Part shown: piece by piece, positions 26,180-38,433 of the stretch | Layout: each line of letters starts with the position of its first letter | Position numbering within the stretch: the first letter of the stretch is position 1 | NCBI GenBank assembly: GCA_037893225.1 | Contig: JAZGUH010000326.1 | Coordinates: 372,001-436,000, forward strand | Source of the DNA: Hippasteria phrygiana | Lineage: Eukaryota > Echinodermata > Asteroidea > Valvatida > Goniasteridae | DNA length: 64,000 nt | Direction of reading: 5' to 3' | Position numbers and translations under genes: made by a program | Notes under the pieces: generated by a model | Database searches by the model: none | What the model saw: only the letters and a program-made list of their open reading frames with translations | Told to the model about the DNA's origin: nothing

Positions 26180-29100
26180 GCTATCCATACATGTCAAAAT
26201 TACTGCATTTGGTTGATATTTCATGCAATTATGAATGAATAAAGCAAGTCCATACCCCAGGGAATTTGACAGGCATGGAGGAATAAATAGACGGTAATAT
26301 GTACACAGATGTTGGCCGGAAAGAAAATATACATTGCGAGGTTTGAATTTTCTCCACAAGTGTTAACTCTAAGAAGCCGCCGATAATTGCAACATGTAGC
26401 GCCAGATCTAAGCTATCCATACATGTCAAAATTACTGTATTTGGTTTATATTTCATGCAATTATGAATGAGTAAAGCAAGTCCATACCCCAGGGAATTTG
26501 ACATGCATGGAGCAATAAATAGACGGTAACAGGTACACAGATGTTGGCCGGAAAGAAAATAAACATTGCGAGGTTTGAATTTTCTCCACAAGTTTTAACT
26601 CTAAGAAGCCGCCGATGATTGCAACATGTAGCGCCAGATCTAAGCTATCCATACATGTCAAAATTACTGCATTTGGTTGATATTTCATGCAATTATGAAT
26701 GAATAAAGCAAGTCCATACCCCAGGGAATTTGACAGGCATGGAGCAATAAATAGACGGTAATATGTACACAGATGTTGGCCGGAAAGAAAATATACATTG
26801 CGAGGTTTGAATTTTCTCCACAAGTGTTAACTCTAAGAAGCCGCCGATAATTGCAACATGTAGCGCCAGATCTAAGCTATCCATACATGTCAAAATTACT
26901 GAATTTGGTTGATATTTCATGCAATTATGAATGAGTAAAGCAAGTCATACCCCAGGGAATTTGACATGCATGGAGCAATAAATAGAAGGTAATATGCAAA
27001 CAGATGTTGGCCGGAAAGAAAATAAACATTGCGAGGTTTGAATTTTCTCCACAAGTTTTAACTCTAAGAAGCCGCCGATAATTGCAACATGTAGCGCCAG
27101 ATCAAAGCTATCCATACATGTCAAAATTACTGAATTTGGTTGATATTTCATGCAATTATGAATGAGTAAAGCAAGTCCATACCTCAGGGAATTTGACATG
27201 CATGGAGCAATAAATAGACGGTAACAGGTACACAGATGTTGGCCGGAAAGAAAATAAACATTGCGAGGTTTGAATTTTCTCCACAAGTTTTAACTCTAAG
27301 AAGCCGCCGATGATTGCAACATGTAGCGCCAGATCTAAGCTATCCATACATCTCAAAATTACTGCATTTGGTTGATATTTCATGCAATTATGAATGAATA
27401 AAGCAAGTCCATACCCCAGGGAATTTGACAGGCATGGAGGAATAAATAGACGGTAATATGTACACAGATGTTGGCCGGAAAGAAAATATACATTGGGAGG
27501 TTTGAATTTTCTCCACAAGTGTTAACTCTAAGAAGCCGCCGATAATTGCAACATGTAGCGCCAGATCTAAGCTATCCATACATGTCAAAATTACTGTATT
27601 TGGTTTATATTTCATGCAATTATGAATGAGTAAAGCAAGTCCATACCCCAGGGAATTTGACATGCATGGAGCAATAAATAGACGGTAACAGGTACACAGA
27701 TGTTGGCCGGAAAGAAAATAAACATTGCGAGGTTTGAATTTTCTCCACAAGTTTTAACCCTAAGAAGCCGCCGATGATTGCAACATGTAGCGCCAGATCT
27801 AAGCTATCCATACATGTCAAAATTACTGCATTTGGTTTATATTTCATGCAATTATGAATGAGTAAAGCAAGTCATACCCTAGGGAATTTGACATGCATGG
27901 AGCAATAAATAGACGGTAACATGTACACAGATGTTGGCCGGAAAGAAAATAAACATTGCGAGGTTTGAATTTTCTCCACAAGTTTTAACTATAAGAAGCC
28001 GCCGATAATTGCAACATGTAGCGCCAGATCAAAGCTATCCATACATGTCAAAATTACTGAATTTGGTTGATATTTCATGCAATTATGAATGAGTAAAGCA
28101 AGTCCATACCCCAGGGAATTTGACATGCATGGAGCAATAAATAGACGGTAACAGGTACACAGATGTTGGCCGGAAAGAAAATAAACATTGCGAGGTTTGA
28201 ATTTTCTCCACAAGTTTTAACTCTAAGAAGCCGCCGATGATTGCAACATGTAGCGCCAGATCTAAGCTATCCATACATGTCAAAATTACTGAATTTGGTT
28301 GATATTTCATGCAATTATGAATGAGTAAAGCAAGTCCATACCCCAGGGAATTTGACATGCATGGAGCAATAAATAGACGGTAACAGGTACACAGATGTTG
28401 GCCGGAAAGAAAATAAACATTGCGAGGTTTGAATTTTCTCCACAAGTTTTAACTCTAAGAAGCCGCCGATGATTGCAACATGTAGCGCCAGATCTAAGCT
28501 ATCCATACATGTCAAAATTACTGAATTTGGTTGATATTTCATGCAATTATGAATGAGTAAAGCAAGTCCATACCTCAGGGAATTTGACATGCATGGAGCA
28601 ATAAATAGACGGTAACAGGTACACAGATGTTGGCCGGAAAGAAAATAAACATTGCGAGGTTTGAATTTTCTCCACAAGTTTTAACTCTAAGAAGCCGCCG
28701 ATGATTGCAACATGTAGCGCCAGATCTAAGCTATCCATACATCTCAAAATTACTGCATTTGGTTGATATTTCATGCAATTATGAATGAATAAAGCAAGTC
28801 CATACCCCAGGGAATTTGACAGGCATGGAGCAATAAATAGACGGTAATATGTACACAGATGTTGGCCGGAAAGAAAATATACATTGCGAGGTTTGAATTT
28901 TCTCCACAAGTGTTAACTCTAAGAAGCCGCCGATAATTGCAACATGTAGCGCCAGATCTAAGCTATCCATACATGTCAAAATTACTGAATTTGGTTGATA
29001 TTTCATGCAATTATGAATGAGTAAAGCAAGTCATACCCCAGGGAATTTGACATGCATGGAGCAATAAATAGAAGGTAATATGCAAACAGATGTTGGCCGG

Positions 29101-32100
29101 AAAGAAAATAAACATTGCGAGGTTTGAATTTTCTCCACAAGTTTTAACTCTAAGAAGCCGCCGATAATTGCAACATGTAGCGCCAGATCAAAGCTATCCA
29201 TACATGTCAAAATTACTGAATTTGGTTGATATTTCATGCAATTATGAATGAGTAAAGCAAGTCCATACCTCAGGGAATTTGACATGCATGGAGCAATAAA
29301 TAGACGGTAACAGGTACACAGATGTTGGCCGGAAAGAAAATAAACATTGCCAGGTTTGAATTTTCTCCACAAGTTTTAACTCTAAGAAGCCGCCGATGAT
29401 TGCAACATGTAGCGCCAGATCTAAGCTATCCATACATCTCAAAATTACTGCATTTGGTTGATATTTCATGCAATTATGAATGAATAAAGCAAGTCCATAC
29501 CCCAGGGAATTTGACAGGCATGGAGGAATAAATAGACGGTAATATGTACACAGATGTTGGCCGGAAAGAAAATATACATTGGGAGGTTTGAATTTTCTCC
29601 ACAAGTGTTAACTCTAAGAAGCCGCCGATAATTGCAACATGTAGCGCCAGATCTAAGCTATCCATACATGTCAAAATTACTGTATTTGGTTTATATTTCA
29701 TGCAATTATGAATGAGTAAAGCAAGTCCATACCCCAGGGAATTTGACATGCATGGAGCAATAAATAGACGGTAACAGGTACACAGATGTTGGCCGGAAAG
29801 AAAATAAACATTGCGAGGTTTGAATTTTCTCCACAAGTTTTAACCCTAAGAAGCCGCCGATGATTGCAACATGTAGCGCCAGATCTAAGCTATCCATACA
29901 TGTCAAAATTACTGCATTTGGTTTATATTTCATGCAATTATGAATGAGTAAAGCAAGTCATACCCTAGGGAATTTGACATGCATGGAGCAATAAATAGAC
30001 GGTAACATGTACACAGATGTTGGCCGGAAAGAAAATAAACATTGCGAGGTTTGAATTTTCTCCACAAGTTTTAACTATAAGAAGCCGCCGATAATTGCAA
30101 CATGTAGCGCCAGATCAAAGCTATCCATACATGTCAAAATTACTGAATTTGGTTGATATTTTATGCAATTATGAATGAGTAAAGCAAGTCCATACCCCAG
30201 GGAATTTGACATGCATGGAGCAATAAATAGACGGTAACAGGTACACAGATGTTGGCCGGAAAGAAAATAAACATTGCGAGGTTTGAATTTTCTCCACAAG
30301 TTTTAACTCTAAGAAGCCGCCGATGATTGCAACATGTAGCGCCAGATCTAAGCTATCCATACATGTCAAAATTACTGAATTTGGTTGATATTTCATGCAA
30401 TTATGAATGAGTAAAGCAAGTCCATACCCCAGGGAATTTGACATGCATGGAGCAATAAATAGACGGTAACAGGTACACAGATGTTAACCGGAAAGAAAAT
30501 AAACATTGCGAGGTTTGAATTTTCTCCACAAGTTTTAACTCTAAGAAGCCGCCGATGATTGCAACATGTAGCGCCAGATCTAAGCTATCCATACATGTCA
30601 AAATTACTGAATTTGGTTGATATTTCATGCAATTATGAATGAGTAAAGCAAGTCCATACCTCAGGGAATTTGACATGCATGGAGCAATAAATAGACGGTA
30701 ACAGGTACACAGATGTTGGCCGGAAAGAAAATAAACATTGCGAGGTTTGAATTTTCTCCACAAGTTTTAACTCTAAGAAGCCGCCGATGATTGCAACATG
30801 TAGCGCCAGATCTAAGCTATCCATACATCTCAAAATTACTGCATTTGGTTGATATTTCATGCAATTATGAATGAATAAAGCAAGTCCATACCCCAGGGAA
30901 TTTGACAGGCATGGAGGAATAAATAGACGGTAATATGTACACAGATGTTGGCCGGAAAGAAAATATACATTGGGAGGTTTGAATTTTCTCCACAAGTGTT
31001 AACTCTAAGAAGCCGCCGATAATTGCAACATGTAGCGCCAGATCTAAGCTATCCATACATGTCAAAATTACTGTATTTGGTTTATATTTCATGCAATTAT
31101 GAATGAGTAAAGCAAGTCCATACCCCAGGGAATTTGACATGCATGGAGCAATAAATAGACGGTAACAGGTACACAGATGTTGGCCGGAAAGAAAATAAAC
31201 ATTGCGAGGTTTGAATTTTCTCCACAAGTTTTAACTCTAAGAAGCCGCCGATGATTGCAACATGTAGCGCCAGATCTAAGCTATCCATACATGTCAAAAT
31301 TACTGCATTTGGTTTATATTTCATGCAATTATGAATGAGTAAAGCAAGTCATACCCTAGGGAATTTGACATGCATGGAGCAATAAATAGACGGTAACATG
31401 TACACAGATGTTGGCCGGAAAGAAAATAAACATTGCGAGGTTTGAATTTTCTCCACAAGTTTTAACTATAAGAAGCCGCCGATAATTGCAACATGTAGCG
31501 CCAGATCAAAGCTATCCATACATGTCAAAATTACTGAATTTGGTTGATATTTCATGCAATTATGAATGAGTAAAGCAAGTCCATACCCCAGGGAATTTGA
31601 CATGCATGGAGCAATAAATAGACGGTAACAGGTACACAGATGTTGGCCGGAAAGAAAATAAACATTGCGAGGTTTGAATTTTCTCCACAAGTTTTAACTC
31701 TAAGAAGCCGCCGATGATTGCAACATGTAGCGCCAGATCTAAGCTATCCATACATGTCAAAATTACTGAATTTGGTTGATATTTCATGCAATTATGAATG
31801 AGTAAAGCAAGTCCATACCCCAGGGAATTTGACATGCATGGAGCAATAAATAGACGGTAACAGGTACACAGATGTTGGCCGGAAAGAAAATAAACATTGC
31901 GAGGTTTGAATTTTCTCCACAAGTTTTAACTCTAAGAAGCCGCCGATGATTGCAACATGTAGCGCCAGATCTAAGCTATCCATACATGTCAAAATTACTG
32001 AATTTGGTTGATATTTCATGCAATTATGAATGAGTAAAGCAAGTCATACCCCAGGGAATTTGACAGGCATGGAGCAATAAATAGAAGGTAATATGCACAC

Positions 32101-33827
32101 AGATGTTGGCCGGAAAGAAAATAAACATTGCGAGGTTTGAATTTTCTCCACAAGTGTTAACTCTAAGAAGCCGCCGATAATTGCAACATGTAGCGCCAGA
32201 TCTAAGCTATCCATACATGTCAAAATTACTGCATTTGGTTGATATTTCATGCAATTATGAATGAGTAAAGCAAGTCCATACCCGAGGGAATTTGACATGC
32301 ATGGAGCAATAAATAGACGGTAACAGGTACACAGATGTTGGACGGAAAGAAAATAAACATTGCGAGGTTTGAATTTTCTCCACAAGTTTTAACTCTAAGA
32401 AGCCGCCGATGATTGCAACATGTAGCGCCAGATCTAAGCTATCCATACATGTCAAAATTACTGAATTTGGTTGATATTTCATGCAATTATGAATGAGTAA
32501 AGCAAGTCATACCCCAGGGAATTTGACATGCATGGAGCAATAAATAGAAGGTAATATGCACACAGATGTTGGCCGGAAAGAAAATAAACATTGCGAGGTT
32601 TGAATTTTCTCCACAAGTTTTAACTCTAAGAAGCCGCCGATGATTGCAACATGTAGCGCCAGATCTAAGCTATCCATACATGTCAAAATTACTGCATTTG
32701 GTTGATATTTCATGCAATTATGAATGAATAAAGCAAGTCCATACCCCAGGGAATTTGACAGGCATGGAGCAATAAATAGACGGTAATATGTACACAGATG
32801 TTGGCCGGAAAGAAAATATACATTGCGAGGTTTGAATTTTCTCCACAAGTGTTAACTCTAAGAAGCCGCCGATAATTGCAACATGTAGCGCCAGATCTAA
32901 GCTATCCATACATGTCAAAATTACTGCATTTGGTTGATATTTCATGCAATTATGAATGAGTAAAGCAAGTCATACCCCAGGGAATTTGACATGCATGGAG
33001 CAATAAATAGAAGGTAATATGCAAACAGATGTTGGCCGGAAAGAAAATAAACATTGCGAGGTTTGAATTTTCTCCACAAGTTTTAACTCTAAGAAGCCGC
33101 CGATAATTGCAACATGTAGCGCCAGATCAAAGCTATCCATACATGTCAAAATTACTGAATTTGGTTGATATTTCATGCAATTATGAATGAGTAAAGCAAG
33201 TCCATACCCCAGGGAATTTGACATGCATGGAGCAATAAATAGACGGTAACAGGTACACAGATGTTGGCCGGAAAGAAAATAAACATTGCGAGGTTTGAAT
33301 TTTCTCCACAAGTTTTAACTCTAAGAAGCCGCCGATGATTGCAACATGTAGCGCCAGATCTAAGCTATCCATACATGTCAAAATTACTGCATTTGGTTGA
33401 TATTTCATGCAATTATGAATGAATAAAGCAAGTCCATACCCCAGGGAATTTGACAGGCATGGAGGAATAAATAGACGGTAATATGTACACAGATGTTGGC
33501 CGGAAAGAAAATATACATTGGGAGGTTTGAATTTTCTCCACAAGTGTTAACTCTAAGAAGCCGCCGATAATTGCAACATGTAGCGCCAGATCTAAGCTAT
33601 CCATACATGTCAAAATTACTGTATTTGGTTTATATTTCATGCAATTATGAATGAGTAAAGCAAGTCCATACCCCAGGGAATTTGACATGCATGGAGCAAT
33701 AAATAGACGGTAACAGGTACACAGATGTTGGCCGGAAAGAAAATAAACATTGCGAGGTTTGAATTTTCTCCACAAGTTTTAACTCTAAGAAGCCGCCGAT
33801 GATTGCAACATGTAGCGCCAGATCTAA
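26180..33827. repeat. Right version of the left block, M114-M146
   Basis: Thirty-three monomers corresponding to the 23 monomers at 1-5331, plus ten more. The additional material is M125-M133 (28730-30815), part of a 9-mer tandem duplication, and M141 (32438-32668). Correspondence is given by constant offsets of 26179, 28265 and 28496 bp and by shared rare variants (ccctaag, ctataagaag, catctcaaa, cccgaggg, ggacgg). Private changes include gccaggttt near 29349, gatattttatg near 30160 and gttaaccgg near 30484. Confidence 0.83.
26876..31047. repeat. 9-monomer tandem duplication (26876-28961 and 28962-31047)
   Basis: M117-M124 match M126-M133 at a constant offset of 2086 bp (nine monomers, two of them 231 bp). 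M125 and M134 differ at aggaataa versus agcaataa, so the exchange point lies close to that monomer. Both units carry the catctcaaa monomer, the ccctaag variant and the ctataagaag form. This duplication accounts for most of the length difference between this region and its counterpart at the left end of the window. Confidence 0.85.
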
Positions 33828-34753
33828 GCTATCCATACATGTCAAAATTACTGCATTTGGTTGATATTTCATGCAATTATGAATGAATAAAGCAAGTCCA
33901 TACCCCAGGGAATTTGACAGGCATGGAGCAATAAATAGACGGTAATATGTACACAGATGTTGGCCGGAAAGAAAATATACATTGCGAGGTTTGAATTTTC
34001 TCCACAAGTGTTAACTCTAAGAAGCCGCCGATAATTGCAACATGTAGCGCCAGATCTAAGCTATCCATACATGTCAAAATTACTGAATTTGGTTGATATT
34101 TCATGCAATTATGAATGAGTAAAGCAAGTCATACCCCAGGGAATTTGACATGCATGGAGCAATAAATAGAAGGTAATATGCACACAGATGTTGGCCGGAA
34201 AGAAAATAGACATTGCGAGGTTTGAATTTTCTCCACAAGTTTTAACTCTAAGAAGCCGCCGATGATTGCAACATGTAGCGCCAGACCTAAGCTATCCATA
34301 CATGTCAAAATTACTGAATTTGGTTGATATTTCATGCAATTATGAATGAGTAAAGCAAGTCATACCCCAGGGAATTTGACATGCATGGAGCAATAAATAG
34401 AAGGTAATATGCACACAGATGTTGGCCGGAAAGAAAATAAACATTGCGAGGTTTGAATTTTCTCCACAAGTTTTAACTCTAAGAAGCCGCCGATAATTGC
34501 AACATGTAGCGCCAGATCAAAGCTATCCATACATGTCAAAATTACTGAATTTGGTTGATATTTCATGCAATTATGAATGAGTAAAGCAAGTCCATACCCC
34601 AGGGAATTTGACATGCATGGAGCAATAAATAGACGGTAACAGGTACACAGATGTTGGCCGGAAAGAAAATAAACATTGCGAGGTTTGAATTTTCTCCACA
34701 AGTTTTAACTCTAAGAAGCCGCCGATGATTGCAACATGTAGCGCCAGATCTAA
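33828..34753. repeat. Transition monomers M147-M150
   Basis: Four ordinary satellite monomers between the duplicated block and the divergent island. M148 carries the rare gacctaag form, which destroys the BglII site. The same form reappears in M162 and M164, so M148-M149 match M162-M163 at an offset of 3217 bp, on the far side of the divergent island. Confidence 0.8.
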
Positions 34754-34984
34754 GCTATCCATACATGTCAAAATTACTGAATTTGGTTGATATTTCATGC
34801 AATTATGAATGAGTAAAGCAAGTCCATACCCACGGAATTTGACAGGCATGGAGCAATAAATAGAAGGTAACATGTACACAGATGTTGGCCGGAAAGAAAA
34901 TAAACATTGCGAGGTTTGAATTTTCTCCACAAGTGTTAACTCTAAGAAGCCGCCGATAATTGCAACATGTAGCGCCAGATCTAA

Positions 34985-35202
34985 GCTATCCATACATGTC
35001 AAAATTACTGAATTTGGTTGATATTTCATGCAATTATGAATGAGTAAAGCAAGTCCATACCCCAGGGAATTTGACAGGCATGGAGCAATAAATAAAAGGT
35101 AATCTGCCGGGAAGAAAATAAACATTGCGAGGTTTGAATTTTCTCCACAAGTGTTAACTCTAAGAAGCCGCCGATAATTGCAACATGTAGCGCCAGATCT
35201 AA
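34985..35202. repeat. 218-bp deletion monomer M152
   Basis: Compared with the neighbouring island form, 14 bases are missing after ggtaatctg (about 35106). They correspond to the stretch cacacagatggtgg in M153. Otherwise it is an island-type monomer with aaaagg and agtgttaac. The deletion has 1 bp of ambiguity at its junction. The same deletion occurs in M156. Confidence 0.85.
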
Positions 35203-35898
35203 GCTATCCATACATGTCAAAATTACTGATTTTGGTTGATATTTCATGCAATTACGAATGAGTAAAGCAAGTCCATACCCCAGGGAATTTGACATGCATG
35301 GAGCAATAAATAAAAGGTAATCTGCACACAGATGGTGGCCGGGAAGAAAATAAACATTGCGAGGTTTGAATTTTCTCCACAAGTGTTAACTCTAAGAAGC
35401 CGCCGATAATTGCAACATGTAGCGCCAGATCTAAGCTATCCATACATGTCAAAATTACTGAATTTGGTTGATATTTCATGCAATTATGAATGAGTAAAGC
35501 AAGTCCATACCCCAGGGAATTTGACAGGCATGGAGCAATAAATAAAAGGTAATCTGCACACAGATGGTGGCCGGGAAGAAAATAAACATTGCGAGGTTTG
35601 AATTTTCTCCACAAGTGTTAACTCTAAGAAGCCGCCGATAATTGCAACATGTAGCGCCAGATCTAAGCTATCCATACATGTCAAAATTACTGAATTTGGT
35701 TGATATTTCATGCAATTATGAATGAGTAAAGCAAGTCCATACCCCAGGGAATTTGACATGCATGGAGCAATAAATAGACGGTAACATGTACACAGATGGT
35801 GGCCGGGATGAAAAGAAACATTGCGAGGTTTGAATTTTCTCCACAAGTGTTAACTCTAAGAAGCCGCCGATAATTGCAACATGTAGCGCCAGATCTAA

Positions 35899-36116
35899 GC
35901 TATCCATACATGTCAAAATTACTGAATTTGGTTGATATTTCATGCAATTATGAATGAGTAAAGCAAGTCCATACCCCAGGGAATTTGACAGGCATGGAGC
36001 AATAAATAAAAGGTAATCTGCCGGGAAGAAAATAAACATTGCGAGGTTTGAATTTTCTCCACAAGTGTTAACTCTAAGAAGCCGCCGATAATTGCAACAA
36101 GTAGCGCCAGATCTAA
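35899..36116. repeat. 218-bp deletion monomer M156
   Basis: Carries the same 14-base deletion as M152, 914 bp downstream of it (three 232-bp monomers plus one 218-bp monomer). It differs from M152 by caacaagtagc in place of caacatgtagc. The identical breakpoint implies one deletion followed by duplication or gene conversion, not two independent events. Confidence 0.83.
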
Positions 36117-37044
36117 GCTATCCATACATGTCAAAATTACTGAATTTGGTTGATATTTCATGCAATTATGAATGAGTAAAGCAAGTCCATACCCCAGGGA
36201 ATTTGACATGCATGGAGCAATAAATAGACGGTAACATGTACACAGATGTTGGCCGGAAAGAAAATAAACATTGCGAGGTTTGAATTTTCTCCACAAGTTT
36301 TAACTCTAAGAAGCCGCCGATAATTGCAACATGTAGCGCCAGATCTAAGCTATCCATACATGTCAAAATTACTGAATTTGGTTGATATTTCATGCAATTA
36401 CGAATGAGTAAAGCAAGTCCATACCCCAGGGAATTTGACATGCATGGAGCAATAAATAGACGGTAACATGTACACAGATGTTGGCCGGAAAGAAAATAAA
36501 CATTGCGAGGTTTGAATTTTCTCCACAGGTTTTAACTCTAAGAAGCCGCCGATAATTGCAACATGTAGCGCCAGATCTAAGCTATCCATACATGTCAAAA
36601 TTACTGAATTTGGTTGATATTTCATGCAATTATGAATGAGTAAAGCAAGTCCATACCCCAGGGAATTTGACATGCATGGAGCAATAAATAAAAGGTAATC
36701 TGCACACAGATGGTGGCCGGGAAGAAAATAAACATTGCGAGGTTTGAATTTTCTCCACAAGTGTTAACTCTAAGAAGCCGCCGATAATTGCAACATGTAG
36801 CGCCAGATCTAAGCTATCCATACATGTCAAAATTACTGAATTTGGTTGATATTTCATGCAATTATGAATGAGTAAAGCAAGTCCATACCCCAGGGAATTT
36901 GACAGGCATGGAGCAATAAATAGACGGTAATATGTACACAGATGTTGGCCGGAAAGAAAATATACATTGGGAGGTTTGAATTTTCTCCACAAGTTTTAAC
37001 TCTAAGAAGCCGCCGATGATTGCAACATGTAGCGCCAGATCTAA

Positions 37045-38433
37045 GCTATCCATACATGTCAAAATTACTGCATTTGGTTGATATTTCATGCAATTATGAA
37101 TGAATAAAGCAAGTCCATACCCCAGGGAATTTGACAGGCATGGAGCAATAAATAGACGGTAATATGTACACAGATGTTGGCCGGAAAGAAAATATACATT
37201 GCGAGGTTTGAATTTTCTCCACAAGTGTTAACTCTAAGAAGCCGCCGATAATTGCAACATGTAGCGCCAGATCTAAGCTATCCATACATGTCAAAATTAC
37301 TGAATTTGGTTGATATTTCATGCAATTATGAATGAGTAAAGCAAGTCATACCCCAGGGAATTTGACATGCATGGAGCAATAAATAGAAGGTAATATGCAC
37401 ACAGATGTTGGCCGGAAAGAAAATAGACATTGCGAGGTTTGAATTTTCTCCACAAGTTTTAACTCTAAGAAGCCGCCGATGATTGCAACATGTAGCGCCA
37501 GACCTAAGCTATCCATACATGTCAAAATTACTGAATTTGGTTGATATTTCATGCAATTATGAATGAGTAAAGCAAGTCATACCCCAGGGAATTTGACATG
37601 CATGGAGCAATAAATAGAAGGTAATATGCACACAGATGTTGGCCGGAAAGAAAATAAACATTGCGAGGTTTGAATTTTCTCCACAAGTTTTAACTCTAAG
37701 AAGCCGCCGATAATTGCAACATGTAGCGCCAGATCAAAGCTATCGATACATGTCAAAATTACTGAATTTGGTTAATATTTCATGCAATTATGAATGAATA
37801 AAGCAAGTCCATACCCCAGGGAATTTGACAGGCATGGAGCAATAAATAGAAGGTAATATGCACACAGATGTTGGCCGGAAAGAAAATAGACATTGCGAGG
37901 TTTGAATTTTCTCCACAAGTTTTAACTCTAAGAAGCCGCCGATGATTGCAACATGTAGCGCCAGACCTAAGCTATCCATACATGTCAAAATTACTGAATT
38001 TGGTTGATATTTCATGCAATTATGAATGAGTAAAGCAAGTCATACCCCAGGGAATTTGACATGCATGGAGCAATAAATAGAAGGTAATATGCACACAGAT
38101 GTTGGCCGGAAAGAAAATAAACATTGCGAGGTTTGAATTTTCTCCACAAGTTTTAACTCTAAGAAGCCGCCGATAATTGCAACATGTAGCGCCAGATCAA
38201 AGCTATCCATACATGTCAAAATTACTGAATTTGGTTGATATTTCATGCAATTATGAATGAGTAAAGCAAGTCCATACCCCAGGGAATTTGACATGCATGG
38301 AGCAATAAATAGACGGTAACAGGTACACAGATGTTGGCCGGAAAGAAAATAAACATTGCGAGGTTTGAATTTTCTCCACAAGTTTTAACTCTAAGAAGCC
38401 GCCGATGATTGCAACATGTAGCGCCAGATCTAA
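37045..38433. repeat. Transition monomers M161-M166
   Basis: Ordinary satellite monomers after the divergent island. M162 and M164 carry gacctaag (near 37501 and 37964), shared with M148 on the other side of the island. M164 begins with the private form gctatcgatac (37739), which creates an atcgat (ClaI) site. M150 and M166 correspond at an offset of 3680 bp. Confidence 0.78.

Larger units (their letters stand above)
34754..37044. repeat. Divergent monomer island M151-M160
   Basis: Ten monomers that are still clearly the same satellite but carry variants rare or absent elsewhere: aaaaggtaatctgc, gatggtggccggg, gggatgaaaagaaac, attacgaatg, tgattttgg, cccacggaa and caacaagtagc. Two of them are 218 bp long. 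Several monomers combine island-type and ordinary-type stretches (for example M157 and M158 are mostly ordinary), so the island has exchanged sequence with the rest of the array. It may be an older, less homogenised lineage, or a block transferred from another array. Confidence 0.82.

Noticed and set aside
35435..35666. CENP-B box candidates, particularly around ggtggccggg in island monomers
   Set aside because: The essential TTCG-A-CGGG core is not present on either strand of the ordinary or island monomers I checked.
34754..37044. Divergent island as an inserted transposon or foreign element
   Set aside because: All ten monomers align to the satellite along their full length apart from the small indels. 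No terminal repeats, target-site duplication or non-satellite sequence is present.
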